From assembly GCA_002919305.1 (NCBI GenBank), contig PKFB01000057.1, forward strand, positions 62,001-126,000: a DNA stretch of 64,000 bases, written 5' to 3'. This DNA is from Actinomycetales bacterium. Its GTDB lineage: Bacteria; Actinomycetota; Actinomycetes; Mycobacteriales; Micromonosporaceae. The notes below the pieces were generated by a model, which saw nothing but the letters and a program-made list of their open reading frames with translations, searched no databases and was not told where the DNA came from. This document shows positions 18,537 through 27,225 of the stretch, piece after piece. How positions within the stretch are numbered: the first letter of the stretch is position 1; the number at the start of each line of letters is the position of its first letter. The position numbers were made by a program, and so were the translations under genes.

Positions 18537-19655
18537 TTACACCCAGGTTCCGGCGCGCATGACCCGGCGTACCTGCAGCGCGTCATCGAGGACGACCAGG
18601 TCGGCGCGTAGCCCTGGGCGCAACGCTCCCCGGTCGGTCAACCCCAGCAGCCGGGCCGGCGTGGTCGCCGCCATCCGCGCGGCGTCCTCGATCGGTACGC
18701 CGGCCCGCACCGCCCGGCGTACCGCCGCGTCCATCGTCAACGTGCTGCCAGCGATCGCGCCGCCCTCCGTCAACCGCGCCACACCATCGGTCACCGTGAC
18801 CGGCTGTCCGCCCAGCTCATAGCTTCCGTCGGCCATCCCCGCGGCGGCCATGGCGTCGGTGATCAGCATTGCGCGGTCCGGCCCGGTCACCCGGGTGGCG
18901 AACAGCAGCGTGCCGTCGTGCAGATGAACCCCATCGGCGATGAACTCACACACCACCGACGAGGCGCCCAGCACCGCGAACACCGGTCCGGGTTCTCGGT
19001 GGTGCGGCGGCCGCATCCCGTTGAACACATGGGTGGCGGCGCGGGCGCCGGCCGCCACACCGGCCAACGTCTGTTCATAGGTGGCGTCGGTGTGTCCGAT
19101 CGCCGCCACCACACCCCGCTGAGCCAGCAGGGCGATCGCCTCCAGCGCCCCATTCCGCTCCGGGGCGATGGTGACCATCGACACCGTGCCCGCGCCCGCC
19201 TCCAGCAGCCGCGTCAGCTCCGTCAGGTCGGGGTCCCGCAGGTACGCGGGGTTCTGAGCACCGCACCGCACCTGCGACAGGTAGGGCCCCTCGTAGTGGA
19301 TGCCGGCGATCACCTCCTCGGCGACTAACGGCGCGAAAGCCACGGTGGCCTCGTACAGCACCTCGGCCGGTGCGGTCACCAGACTGGCCAGGGTCGTGGT
19401 GGTTCCGTGCTTCAGGTGGAAGGCGGCCACCCGTCGTGCCTGCTCCACATCCCCGGTGGTGTAGGTGGCGCCGCCGCCACCGTGACAGTGCACGTCCACA
19501 AAACCGGGCAACACCCAGGCACCGGCGAGGTCCTCCCCAACGGATCCTGGCGCGTCACCGCTGGTGACAGCGCTGATGACTGTCTGGTCGATCTCCAAGT
19601 GGCCGGTCACCACGCCGTCGGGGGTGACGATGCGGGCGTTAGTCAGTCTGGTCAC
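18537..19655 (-). CDS. nagA: N-acetylglucosamine-6-phosphate deacetylase
   Basis: Removes acetate from GlcNAc-6-P, committing amino sugars to glucosamine-6-P and glycolysis; 372 residues, family length. Amidohydrolase features: metal-binding PGFVDVHCHGGGG, HLKHGTTTTLASLV, GIHYEGPYLS (metal-ligand Glu), AIGHTDATYEQ, ATHVFNGMRP and LITDAMAAAG. The GTG at 19655 has GAGAGGA upstream. It is divergent from a DeoR-type regulator, which probably controls it. The chitinase further right and msiK belong to the same nutritional theme, though they are far away. Confidence 0.94.
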   Translation of the reverse strand: MTRLTNARIVTPDGVVTGHLEIDQTVISAVTSGDAPGSVGEDLAGAWVLPGFVDVHCHGGGGATYTTGDVEQARRVAAFHLKHGTTTTLASLVTAPAEVLYEATVAFAPLVAEEVIAGIHYEGPYLSQVRCGAQNPAYLRDPDLTELTRLLEAGAGTVSMVTIAPERNGALEAIALLAQRGVVAAIGHTDATYEQTLAGVAAGARAATHVFNGMRPPHHREPGPVFAVLGASSVVCEFIADGVHLHDGTLLFATRVTGPDRAMLITDAMAAAGMADGSYELGGQPVTVTDGVARLTEGGAIAGSTLTMDAAVRRAVRAGVPIEDAARMAATTPARLLGLTDRGALRPGLRADLVVLDDALQVRRVMRAGTWV

Positions 19656-19773
19656 ACGGGGTCCTCTCGTTGTGGCTGGTGCAAGGCCCAGGGGGTACGC
19701 CCACCGCGCAGGTCAGCTCCGCTCCGGCTCGGGTATATCCGGCCAAACCGGGCAGATCTGTCTGCCGGGCCGA

Positions 19774-19816
19774 GGTTTCGCGCACTCGCCTCGACGTTCT
19801 GCCTGGGTTTCGCGCA
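19774..19816. promoter_or_regulatory. Candidate DeoR-type operator: direct repeat GGTTTCGCGCA
   Basis: GGTTTCGCGCA occurs at 19774-19784 and again at 19806-19816, exactly 32 bp (three helical turns) apart, just upstream of the DeoR gene in the nagA divergent region. Nearby, GGCAGA-TCTG-TCTGCC (about 19752-19767) is a perfect inverted repeat. DeoR proteins often bind multiple direct or inverted boxes; assignment is inference. Confidence 0.5.
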
Positions 19817-19856
19817 TCATTGTGCACAGATCATGGGCCTGGCGTGGGGAGGGCCG

Positions 19857-20642
19857 TTGGACCGCTACGCGCGGTGGAATGCGCTGTTGGAGATCCTGGC
19901 CGAGGAGGGCCGGATCACCGTGGAGGAGGCTGCGCAGCGGCTACAGGTATCTCAAGCGACGATTCGTCGGGATTTCGATCAACTCGCCCAACAACAGATG
20001 ATCACTCGGACTCGGGGTGGGGCGGTCGCCAACAACATCTCCTACGACCTGCCGTTGCGCTATAAGTCCGCGAAGCGGGCCTCTGAGAAGCAACGGGTGG
20101 GTCGGGCGGCGGCGACCCTGGTCAGCCCGGGCATGGTCGTCGGCATCAACGGCGGTACCACCACTACGGAGGTGGCGCGGGCGTTGGCGACCCGCGGGGA
20201 TCTGATGGGGCACGGCGAGGGGACTGCCCTGACGATCGTCACCAACGCCTTGAACATCGCCAACGAGCTCCTGGTCCGGCCCCACATCAAGATCGTCGTA
20301 GCAGGGGGTGTGGTACGCCCGCAGTCCTATGAACTCATCGGCCCGTTGGCCACCGGTATCCTGCGGGAACTCACCCTCGACATCGTGTTCCTCGGGGTGG
20401 ATGCGATCGATGTCATGTGGGGTGCCGCCGCCCACCACGAGGGGGAAGCGGCGATCAACAGTCTCATGGCGGCGCGGGCCCGGCGGGTCGTGGTGGTGGC
20501 GGACAACACCAAGCTGGGACGACACGCCTTCGCCCGGGTGTGCCCCATTGAACGGGTGAACACGCTGGTGACCGACTCCGGGGCCGACCCGGCGTTGGTG
20601 GCCGCCTTCGAGGCGGCCGGGATCCGGGTGATGTGCGTGTGA
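19857..20642 (+). CDS. DeoR-family sugar-catabolism regulator
   Basis: Transcription factor of 261 residues. The N-terminal DeoR helix-turn-helix is at about 3-55 (ARWNALLEILAEEGRITVEEAAQRLQ, QATIRRDFDQLAQQQM, TRTRGGAV), and a DeoRC sugar-phosphate sensor follows (GMVVGINGGTTTTEVARAL, TNALNIANELL, VVAGGVVRPQSYELIGPLA, VFLGVDAID, VVVADNTKLG). TTG 19857 is chosen because GGGGAGGG lies at correct spacing and the protein then starts LDRYARWNAL; ATG 19833 in the same frame is possible. The divergent nagA suggests GlcNAc-6-P or GlcN-6-P as effector (inference). Confidence 0.88.
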   Translation: MDRYARWNALLEILAEEGRITVEEAAQRLQVSQATIRRDFDQLAQQQMITRTRGGAVANNISYDLPLRYKSAKRASEKQRVGRAAATLVSPGMVVGINGGTTTTEVARALATRGDLMGHGEGTALTIVTNALNIANELLVRPHIKIVVAGGVVRPQSYELIGPLATGILRELTLDIVFLGVDAIDVMWGAAAHHEGEAAINSLMAARARRVVVVADNTKLGRHAFARVCPIERVNTLVTDSGADPALVAAFEAAGIRVMCV

Positions 20643-20777
20643 AATCCCCGGCTTCTTAAAGCCAAAGGCAGAAAGAACAGCGGCGTCCGCGTGTGCGCCC
20701 ACTCCTGACAGGGCGGCGTGGTTGAATGCCACCAGCGTAATTCGCTGACGGTAGCTGACGAGAGCCCAGGGAGCGAG

Positions 20778-21098
20778 ATGGACGCCGCCGCGGGGGAGAC
20801 GCCGTCTGGCGCCGATCTGTCCGGCTCGGATCCTTCCGCGCGGACAGGGCTATCCCGTCGGGAGTGGGAGATCCTGGCCTTCGAACGCCAGTGGTGGAAG
20901 CACGCGGGATCTAAGGAGCAGGCGATCCGCGACCTGTTCGACCTGTCCTCGACCCGCTACTACCAGATCCTCAACGCCCTGATCGACAAGCCTGAGGCGC
21001 TCGCACACGACCCCATGCTGGTGAAGCGGCTGCGTCGGATCCGGGCCGCGCGGCAGCGGGCCCGTTCCATGCGTCAGCTCGGCGTCCACGAAGGATAG
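20778..21098 (+). CDS. DUF3263 small helix-turn-helix-like protein
   Basis: A 106-residue actinobacterial protein of unknown function. Residues 22-85 form the DUF3263 region (LSRREWEILAFERQWWKHAGSKEQAIRDLFDLSSTRYYQ, in pieces), which resembles a winged or tri-helical DNA-binding fold; the C-terminus is very basic (KRLRRIRAARQRARSMRQ). The N-terminal 20 residues are acidic and disordered. GGGAGCGAG lies just before ATG 20778. The stop codon is inside a 10-bp tandem repeat. Function may be nucleoid- or transcription-related (inference). Confidence 0.82.
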   Translation: MDAAAGETPSGADLSGSDPSARTGLSRREWEILAFERQWWKHAGSKEQAIRDLFDLSSTRYYQILNALIDKPEALAHDPMLVKRLRRIRAARQRARSMRQLGVHEG

Positions 21099-21119
21099 GG
21101 AAGGATAGGGCAGGATAGG
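21093..21119 (+). repeat. 10-bp tandem repeat spanning a stop codon
   Basis: GGATAGGG begins at 21093 and 21103, and GGATAGGT at 21113, giving three near-identical 10-bp units. The DUF3263 stop TAG lies in the first unit. Slippage here would alter the gene's extreme 3' end. Confidence 0.6.
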
Positions 21120-21259
21120 TCCGCCGTCCCTGGCAGTCAGGAGCCTGCCGTCGAGGGGACAGTCAGACACCCAGGACCTGTCATCCAGGTGTCGCCGGTC
21201 CCGACGCACGGCGTCGCCAGTAGAGCAGCCGACAGACCCGAACCGGACCCACCGTCCCC

Positions 21260-23482
21260 TTACCGGATCTGATGGCGTTCGGCGTACGCCTGCAACGCGG
21301 CCACCTGGACCGGGTCCAATGAGGGACGCACCCGACGCCGTGCCGCCTCGATATGGGCGAGGCCTACCTGCGTAGCCGTCAAAGACTCCCGCATCGCCGC
21401 CAGCGCGGCCTCCCGGATCAAGGCGGCGCAGTCGGCGGAGCTGAACCCTTCCAACTCGGCCGCCAACGCCGTCAGATCCACCTCCTCCGACAGCGGCACC
21501 CGACGCGCCGCCGCCCGCAGGATCTCGGCGCGTGCCGCCGCGTCAGGGGGTGGCACGAAGACCAGCCGCTCCAGCCGGCCTGGGCGCAGCAAGGCGGGGT
21601 CGATCAGATCAGGGCGGTTGGTGGCCCCCACCACGACCACGTCACGCAGCTGCTCCACCCCGTCCAACTCGGTCAGCAGGCTCGCCACCACCCGGTCGGT
21701 GGTGCCACCGTCGGTGGCCTGGCCCCGGCGCGGCGCCAGCGCATCCACCTCGTCCAGGAAAATCAGCGCGGGGGCCGCGTCGCGGGCCCGGCGGAACAAC
21801 TCCCGCACCGCCCGTTCACTCTCCCCGACCCATTTACTGAGCAGCTCGGCGCCTTTGACCGACAGCACGTTGGCCCGGCCCGAGCCGGCGACCGCCCTGA
21901 CCAGGTAGGTCTTGCCGCAGCCGGGTGGGCCGTACAGCAGAACGCCGCGGGGTGGCGCGATCCCGAGCCGCTCGAAGCTGTCCGGGTAGGTCAGCGGCCA
22001 CAGCACCGACTCCACCAGGACCTGCTTCACCTCGGCCATGTCGCCGACCTCGTCCAAGGTGATGGTGGAGACCTCCACGGTGGAGTCCGCCATCGAGGTG
22101 GGGCGTACCACCTCCAGAGCGGCCTCGAAGTCGGCGTGGGTGATCGTCGGATCGGTGTCGGGGGTATGCCCAGGACGGGGGCGTTGCCGCATCGCCGCTC
22201 GCACCCCCGCCTCCCGGACCAACGCCAGCAGATCAGCGGCGACGAACCCGGGGGTACGCCCCGTGATGTCATCCAGCCGGACGTCCTCGTCCAGACGGAC
22301 CCTCCGGGTGAGCACCGCCAGCAGGTCACGGCGCGCCGCGGTGTTGGGCAGGGGGATGGCGATCTGGTGTTCCAGTACGCCAGGTGCTCGCAGGCTGGCG
22401 TCGACCGCCTCTGGTCGGCTGGAGGTACAGATCACCGCGCATCCGTCGCGCAGCAGGTCACCGATGATCTGACGGAAAGCGGTCAACAAGGCGGCCCGTT
22501 CCGTCAGGCCGTCAACATCGGACACCAACAGCACCCCACGGGCGGCCTCCGACACCGACGCGGCGGCTTGCCGGAGTCGGGCCAGCGCATCATTGGCGGG
22601 CATCGCCACCAGCTCGGGCGTCCACAGCGACACCACCGTGGCGGATACTTCCCGGGCGACCGCGCGTACCAGGGTTGATTTTCCGGAACCGGCCGGTCCG
22701 GTGATCAGAATGCCCAGGGACATGCTGGTGCCCAGCCGTTCCAGCACCTCACGGTGGTGAAAACCCAGATCGAGCAGCTCGGTCAGCTGCTGGGCTTGAC
22801 TGCGCATCCCCGCCAGGTCATCCACCCCGACCGGCGGGTCGTCGTCCTGGCCCGACGCCTCCGGGTGCGCTGGAGGCGGGGTCGCACTGGAGTGGGTCGC
22901 CGCGCCATCCCGCCAGGCGACCACGGTGTCCATGGTGACGATGACCGGGTCCGGGGAGTCGGTTTCGGTGACCGTCAACAGCACGGTGGTCCATCCCATG
23001 CCCACCGTGTTGGACAAACTGCGACGCGCCCCCTCCACCAGGGCCCGCGCCGGACTGCCCAGCTCCATGTCGCGGGGCAACAGGGAAACGTTGTCCCCGG
23101 CGGTGACCACCTTGCCCAGAAGGGCCAGCCGGAGCATCTCGGCCGACACCACCGCGGTGACCTCCGGTGGACCGGCGACGATGACCCGACGGGCGGCCCG
23201 GGGCGGTATGGCGGCGATCGTCACCTGACCGCCGTCCCGGATGCCAAGGTTGCCCAACATCAGGTCATCGGCGTACAGCAACCCCCGCCCAGCACCCGGC
23301 TCGGCGCGGGCCACGATGCCCGCGGTGGTGCGTCGGCCGGTGAGTCGGACCGGGTCACCGGGGCGCAAGCCGAGCGCGGATATCACCTCCTCGTGTAACC
23401 GCACGATTCCCCGTCGGGCGTCCAAGGCGGCGGGACGCAGTGACGCAGTCAGGGTGAGGGTGTCCTCGCTCGGTTCGGTCAC
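21260..23482 (-). CDS. CDC48/p97-like tandem AAA+ ATPase
   Basis: A 740-residue unfoldase-type protein. An N-terminal CDC48-N double-psi-barrel (VRLHEEVISALGLRPGDPVRL, then ADDLMLGNLGI) is followed by two AAA modules. D1 has Walker A GPAGSGKST near residue 261, but its Walker B reads LLVSDVDGL instead of DEID, so hydrolysis is probably impaired. D2 has Walker A GPPGCGKTY near 516, Walker B LIFLDEVDAL near 574 and the second region of homology GATNRPDLIDPALLRPGRLE. The GTG at 23482 (VTEPSEDTLTL) with TACCCT seven bases upstream is chosen; an earlier start would overlap the divergent gene. Substrates are unknown in bacteria. Confidence 0.9.
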   Translation of the reverse strand: MTEPSEDTLTLTASLRPAALDARRGIVRLHEEVISALGLRPGDPVRLTGRRTTAGIVARAEPGAGRGLLYADDLMLGNLGIRDGGQVTIAAIPPRAARRVIVAGPPEVTAVVSAEMLRLALLGKVVTAGDNVSLLPRDMELGSPARALVEGARRSLSNTVGMGWTTVLLTVTETDSPDPVIVTMDTVVAWRDGAATHSSATPPPAHPEASGQDDDPPVGVDDLAGMRSQAQQLTELLDLGFHHREVLERLGTSMSLGILITGPAGSGKSTLVRAVAREVSATVVSLWTPELVAMPANDALARLRQAAASVSEAARGVLLVSDVDGLTERAALLTAFRQIIGDLLRDGCAVICTSSRPEAVDASLRAPGVLEHQIAIPLPNTAARRDLLAVLTRRVRLDEDVRLDDITGRTPGFVAADLLALVREAGVRAAMRQRPRPGHTPDTDPTITHADFEAALEVVRPTSMADSTVEVSTITLDEVGDMAEVKQVLVESVLWPLTYPDSFERLGIAPPRGVLLYGPPGCGKTYLVRAVAGSGRANVLSVKGAELLSKWVGESERAVRELFRRARDAAPALIFLDEVDALAPRRGQATDGGTTDRVVASLLTELDGVEQLRDVVVVGATNRPDLIDPALLRPGRLERLVFVPPPDAAARAEILRAAARRVPLSEEVDLTALAAELEGFSSADCAALIREAALAAMRESLTATQVGLAHIEAARRRVRPSLDPVQVAALQAYAERHQIR

Positions 23483-23515
23483 CTTCGTGAGGGTAGCCGC
23501 CCTACAGTTGCGGGC
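23483..23515. promoter_or_regulatory. 33-bp divergent, overlapping leaderless promoters
   Basis: Minus-strand TACCCT (23495-23490) lies seven bases before GTG 23482; plus-strand TACAGT (23503-23508) lies seven bases before ATG 23516. Each -35 position must fall inside the other promoter or gene start, so polymerase binding should be mutually exclusive. Confidence 0.55.
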
Positions 23516-26290
23516 ATGCGTCCGCTCCGACGGTTGAGCTTTCCGGTTCATCCGGTTCAACAGTTGGCTCGGAGTCGCCGCTGGTTGATCGGGCTCGTGG
23601 TGCTCAGCGTGCTGGCCGCCACTGTGATCGGGTTCGTCGGCGGCGATGGTGCCGGCTACCGGACCGAGGAACGGATGCTCAGGGTCAACGCCGCAGACCC
23701 CGTGGAGTTGGACACCACGCTGTATGTGCCCGGCACCGCCACACCGTCGAATCCGGCGCCGGCGGTGTTGCTGTCACACGGCTTCGGGGGCACCAAGGCC
23801 AGCGTGGCGGCCGCCGCCGAGGAGCTGGCCGAGCACGGTTACGTCGTTTTGACGTGGACGGCACGCGGCTTTGGACGCTCCGGAGGCCGCATTCACCTCA
23901 ACAGCCCCGAGCATGAGGTTGCCGACGCCGCAGACCTGCTGGATTGGGTGGCCAGCCGCCCGGAGGTGCTCTCCGACGGGCGGGGCGATCCGCGGGTTGG
24001 CGTGGTAGGCGCCTCGTACGGCGGAGCCTTGGCTTTGCTGCTGGCGGGGTACGACGACCGGGTCGACGCACTTGTGCCGCAGATGACCTGGCATGACCTG
24101 GCGGCTGTCTTCCTGCCGGAAGCCACCGGTGCCGGGCCCGCCAACGGCGTATTCAAGCGCGCCTGGGCCGGGGTCTTCTTTGGGGCGGTGACCGGGATCG
24201 GGGCGGAGCAGGGGCGGTTGGGCGGAGTGTCCGCTGACCCGGAGTGCGGGCGGTTCGCGGCCGAGATTTGCCGGGCGTACCAGGAGGTGGCGGCCACCGG
24301 GCGGGCGAGCGAGCAGGTGATCACACTGCTGCGTCAGCGCAGCCCGGTCAGCGTGGTAGACCGGATCACGGCGCCGACGCTGGTGGTGCAGGGAACGGCC
24401 GACACCCTGTTTCCCCTGTCAGAGGCGGACGCCATCGTACAGGGCCTGGCGCGGGCCGGTACGCCCGTGGCGGTGACATGGGCCTCCGGGGGTCATGACG
24501 GCGGAGAAGGGGCGGACACCGATACCGAGCGGATTCGGCGGCTCAGTCTGCGGTGGCTGGACCGCTATCTGTGGGGCGTCGACGATCAAGCAGAGGAAGC
24601 GCTCGCCGCCTTCACCTACAGCCGGGTGACCGGGTTCGACCTCAACGAGGGCGAGCTGACGACGGCGACATTCCAGGCCTCCGCGTACCCGGGTCTGGAT
24701 GGCGAGGGGACACCGCACCGGGTGACCGTTGAAGGAGAGCCGGTGCAGATCGCCAGCCCGCCAGGCGGCACTCCGGCCGCGCTCTCCTCCCTGCCCGGCG
24801 CCGGCCCCGAGGTGACCTCCGGGTTGGTCGTGGACATCCCCGGACAGTACGCCCGCTACCTGTCGGCTCCGCTGGAGACGGCGCTGGACGTGACCGGGGC
24901 GCCGACCGTCGACATCCGGGTGGCCTCCCCCACCGGGGAGGCGGTGTTGTTCGTGAAGCTCTATGACGTCGGTCCGGACGGTCGTTCAACACTCCCCAAC
25001 GGGCAGGTGGCGCCGGTGCGACTCACCGGACTGCCGTCTGAGATCACTGAGGCTGAACCGGTGACGGTCACGCTGCCGGCCCTGGCGTATCGGTTCGAGG
25101 CCGGGCACCGGCTCGGGGTGGTGATTGCCACCTCCGACCAGGCGTATGCCGGGCCGGATGACCCCAGGCTGTACACCGTGGCCCTCGGCGCCGGAGACGC
25201 CGCGGAGGTGACGTTGCCGCAGGTGCCCGCCACAGTCGTCGCGGGATCGGAGCGGGTGCTGTGGGCGGTGTTGGTGGGCTTGGTGGTGGCGCTCGCCGGC
25301 CTGGTGGGGGTGGCGTCCGGCGTGGCGCGGATCCGGCGGCGCCGGGTCAGCCGGGTCGGCTTCCCGGACTACCGTGAGGTCCCGCTCGTGGTACGCGGGC
25401 TGAGGAAGGTGTACACGGATGGCTTCGTCGCGGTCGACGACCTGACATTCACCGTCCAGCCAGGACGAGTGGTGGGGTTGTTGGGGCCCAACGGCGCGGG
25501 GAAGACCACCACCCTGCGCATGCTGTTGGGGCTGATCCGGCCCACCGCGGGGGAGATCCTGGTGTTCGGGCATCCGTTGACACCCGGGGCGCCGGTGTTG
25601 TCCAGGATCGGGGCACTGGTGGAAGGGCCAGGGTTCCTGCCACATCTGTCCGGTCTGGACAATCTGCGGTTGTATTGGCAAGCGACGGGACGGCCGATAT
25701 CGCAGGCTCGGCTGGATGAGGTGCTGCACATCGCCGGGTTAGGGGAGGCCGTGCACCGAAAGGTACGCACATACAGCCATGGGATGCGGCAGCGCCTCGC
25801 GATCGCGCAGGCGATGCTGGGCATGCCTCAGCTGCTGATTCTCGATGAGCCCACCGACGGGTTGGATCCGCCGCAGATCGCTCAGATGCGGCAGGTGCTG
25901 CGGCGGTACGCCACCGACGGGCGTGCGGTCCTGGTCTCCAGCCATCTGTTGGCGGAGGTGGAGCAGACCTGTACCGATGTCGTGGTGATGCACCGGGGCA
26001 CGCTGGTGGCGGCTGGGCCGGTGGCGGAGATCGTGGGTGACTCTCGAACCGTCCTGTTTGGAGTATCTGATGTAGAGGCCGCCGAACGGGTGCTGCGGGA
26101 GTTGCCGGGGGTCCGTCCCGTGGCCCGCGACGCCGGTGGGTTGATCGTGGACATCGATGGCGCATCCCGAGGGGAAGTGGTGGCCGCGCTGGTGACCTCC
26201 GGGATCGCGGTGGAGCGGGTGGTGCCTCGTCAACGACTGGAAGACGCGTTCTTGGCCTTGGTGGCCGACGGGGAGGAGAGGCGGCCATGA
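23516..26290 (+). CDS. S15/CocE-type hydrolase fused to ABC ATPase
   Basis: One continuous 924-residue frame. TM1 is at about 22-42, then an extracytoplasmic alpha/beta hydrolase (LSHGFGGTKAS oxyanion region, nucleophile S167 in VVGASYGGA, acid in QGTADTLFPLSEA, His in SGGHDGGE). A PepX-C-like jelly roll spans about 440-570 (VTGAPTVDIRVASP, then LALAYRFEAGHRLGVVI-like wording). TM2 is at about 580-605, followed by a cytosolic ABC domain: Walker A G657-PNGAGKTT, signature YSHGMRQRLAIAQ, Walker B LLILDEPTDGLD (E778) and H-loop VSSHLLAE. The 4-nt overlap with the permease gene implies one complex. A surface peptidase/acylase linked to an ABC-2 exporter is the inferred function. Confidence 0.85.
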   Translation: MRPLRRLSFPVHPVQQLARSRRWLIGLVVLSVLAATVIGFVGGDGAGYRTEERMLRVNAADPVELDTTLYVPGTATPSNPAPAVLLSHGFGGTKASVAAAAEELAEHGYVVLTWTARGFGRSGGRIHLNSPEHEVADAADLLDWVASRPEVLSDGRGDPRVGVVGASYGGALALLLAGYDDRVDALVPQMTWHDLAAVFLPEATGAGPANGVFKRAWAGVFFGAVTGIGAEQGRLGGVSADPECGRFAAEICRAYQEVAATGRASEQVITLLRQRSPVSVVDRITAPTLVVQGTADTLFPLSEADAIVQGLARAGTPVAVTWASGGHDGGEGADTDTERIRRLSLRWLDRYLWGVDDQAEEALAAFTYSRVTGFDLNEGELTTATFQASAYPGLDGEGTPHRVTVEGEPVQIASPPGGTPAALSSLPGAGPEVTSGLVVDIPGQYARYLSAPLETALDVTGAPTVDIRVASPTGEAVLFVKLYDVGPDGRSTLPNGQVAPVRLTGLPSEITEAEPVTVTLPALAYRFEAGHRLGVVIATSDQAYAGPDDPRLYTVALGAGDAAEVTLPQVPATVVAGSERVLWAVLVGLVVALAGLVGVASGVARIRRRRVSRVGFPDYREVPLVVRGLRKVYTDGFVAVDDLTFTVQPGRVVGLLGPNGAGKTTTLRMLLGLIRPTAGEILVFGHPLTPGAPVLSRIGALVEGPGFLPHLSGLDNLRLYWQATGRPISQARLDEVLHIAGLGEAVHRKVRTYSHGMRQRLAIAQAMLGMPQLLILDEPTDGLDPPQIAQMRQVLRRYATDGRAVLVSSHLLAEVEQTCTDVVVMHRGTLVAAGPVAEIVGDSRTVLFGVSDVEAAERVLRELPGVRPVARDAGGLIVDIDGASRGEVVAALVTSGIAVERVVPRQRLEDAFLALVADGEERRP

Positions 26291-27210
26291 TCGCTCCGAG
26301 CGACCGGTCAAATTCAGCGACCGATCAAAGGGCGGCGGGGATGGCGCCCAGATTTGGGGATGACGCCGCGCCCGGGTATCGGGCTGAGGCGACGCTGTCG
26401 ATCGGGCTTGAGATCCGGCGACAGCTCAGCCGTCGCCGGACCAAGCTCATGCTGGGATTGATGGTCGTTCTCCCGGTGGTCCTGTACCTGGCGTTCCAAT
26501 TTGGACCCGCTGATGAGGGAGAGAACGCCGATGAGGCGCTGCGTGGGCTGGTCGATCTCGCGACCAGCAGCGCGGCCAATTTCGCGGTTTTCACGTTGTT
26601 GATGTCGGCAAGCTTCCTGCTGGTCCTGGTGGTGGCGCTGTTCTGCGGCGACACCGTGGCGAGCGAGGCGAGTTGGGGAAGTCTGCGCTATCTTTTGGCG
26701 ATCCCGGTGCCGCGAGGACGACTACTGACGGTGAAGCTCACCGTTGGCCTGTTGTACTCGGCAGTAGCCCTCGTCCTGCTCACCGGGACCGCGCTGGTGG
26801 TGGGGGTACTCGCGTTCGGCTGGGAGCCGCTGCGGGCACCGGTCGGAGGTGAATCGCCGCCCGGTGAAGGATTGGTGCGGGTGATCGCCGCCGCAGGTTA
26901 CATCGCCGTGGCGTTGTTGCCGGTGGCGAGTGTGGCGTTTTTCTTGTCGGTATCCACCGACGCTCCTTTGGGGGCCGTCGGTGGCGCGATCCTTTTCCAG
27001 ATCGTCTCCGCCATCCTGGAGGCGATCACCGCATTGGGGAGTCTGCGGAGCCTCCTGCCCACCTACTACACCGACGCCTGGTTCGGTTTGTTGTCCGACC
27101 CGATACGGATCGAGGACATGCTGCGAGGTGGGATCAGTGCGTTGGTGTATTCGACGATCTTCCTCATGCTCGCGTGGTGGAGATTCCCGCGTAAGGATGT
27201 CGTCAGCTGA
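26287..27210 (+). CDS. ABC-2 type permease, partner of the fusion ATPase
   Basis: Integral membrane protein of 307 residues with about six hydrophobic segments: KLMLGLMVVLPVVLYLAF, FAVFTLLMSASFLLVLVV, LLTVKLTVGLLYSAVALVLL, VIAAAGYIAVALLPVASVAFFL, GAVGGAILFQIVSAIL and STIFLMLAWW. The extracytoplasmic loop after TM1 is acidic (ADEGENADEALRG). SLRYLLAIPVPRGRLL is the typical ABC-2 cytosolic segment. The start overlaps the upstream stop (ATGA), so the two proteins are co-translated. The first ~35 residues are polar and cytosolic. The transported substrate is unknown. It is convergent with gpgS, with a 15-bp gap. Confidence 0.86.
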   Translation: MIAPSDRSNSATDQRAAGMAPRFGDDAAPGYRAEATLSIGLEIRRQLSRRRTKLMLGLMVVLPVVLYLAFQFGPADEGENADEALRGLVDLATSSAANFAVFTLLMSASFLLVLVVALFCGDTVASEASWGSLRYLLAIPVPRGRLLTVKLTVGLLYSAVALVLLTGTALVVGVLAFGWEPLRAPVGGESPPGEGLVRVIAAAGYIAVALLPVASVAFFLSVSTDAPLGAVGGAILFQIVSAILEAITALGSLRSLLPTYYTDAWFGLLSDPIRIEDMLRGGISALVYSTIFLMLAWWRFPRKDVVS

Positions 27211-27225
27211 CTGTCTGGATGGGAT

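Noticed and set aside
21353..22678. 441-residue frame opposite the AAA ATPase
   Set aside because: It has typical antisense composition (Gln, His, Arg, Gly) and no ribosome site; the minus-strand AAA motifs are unambiguous.
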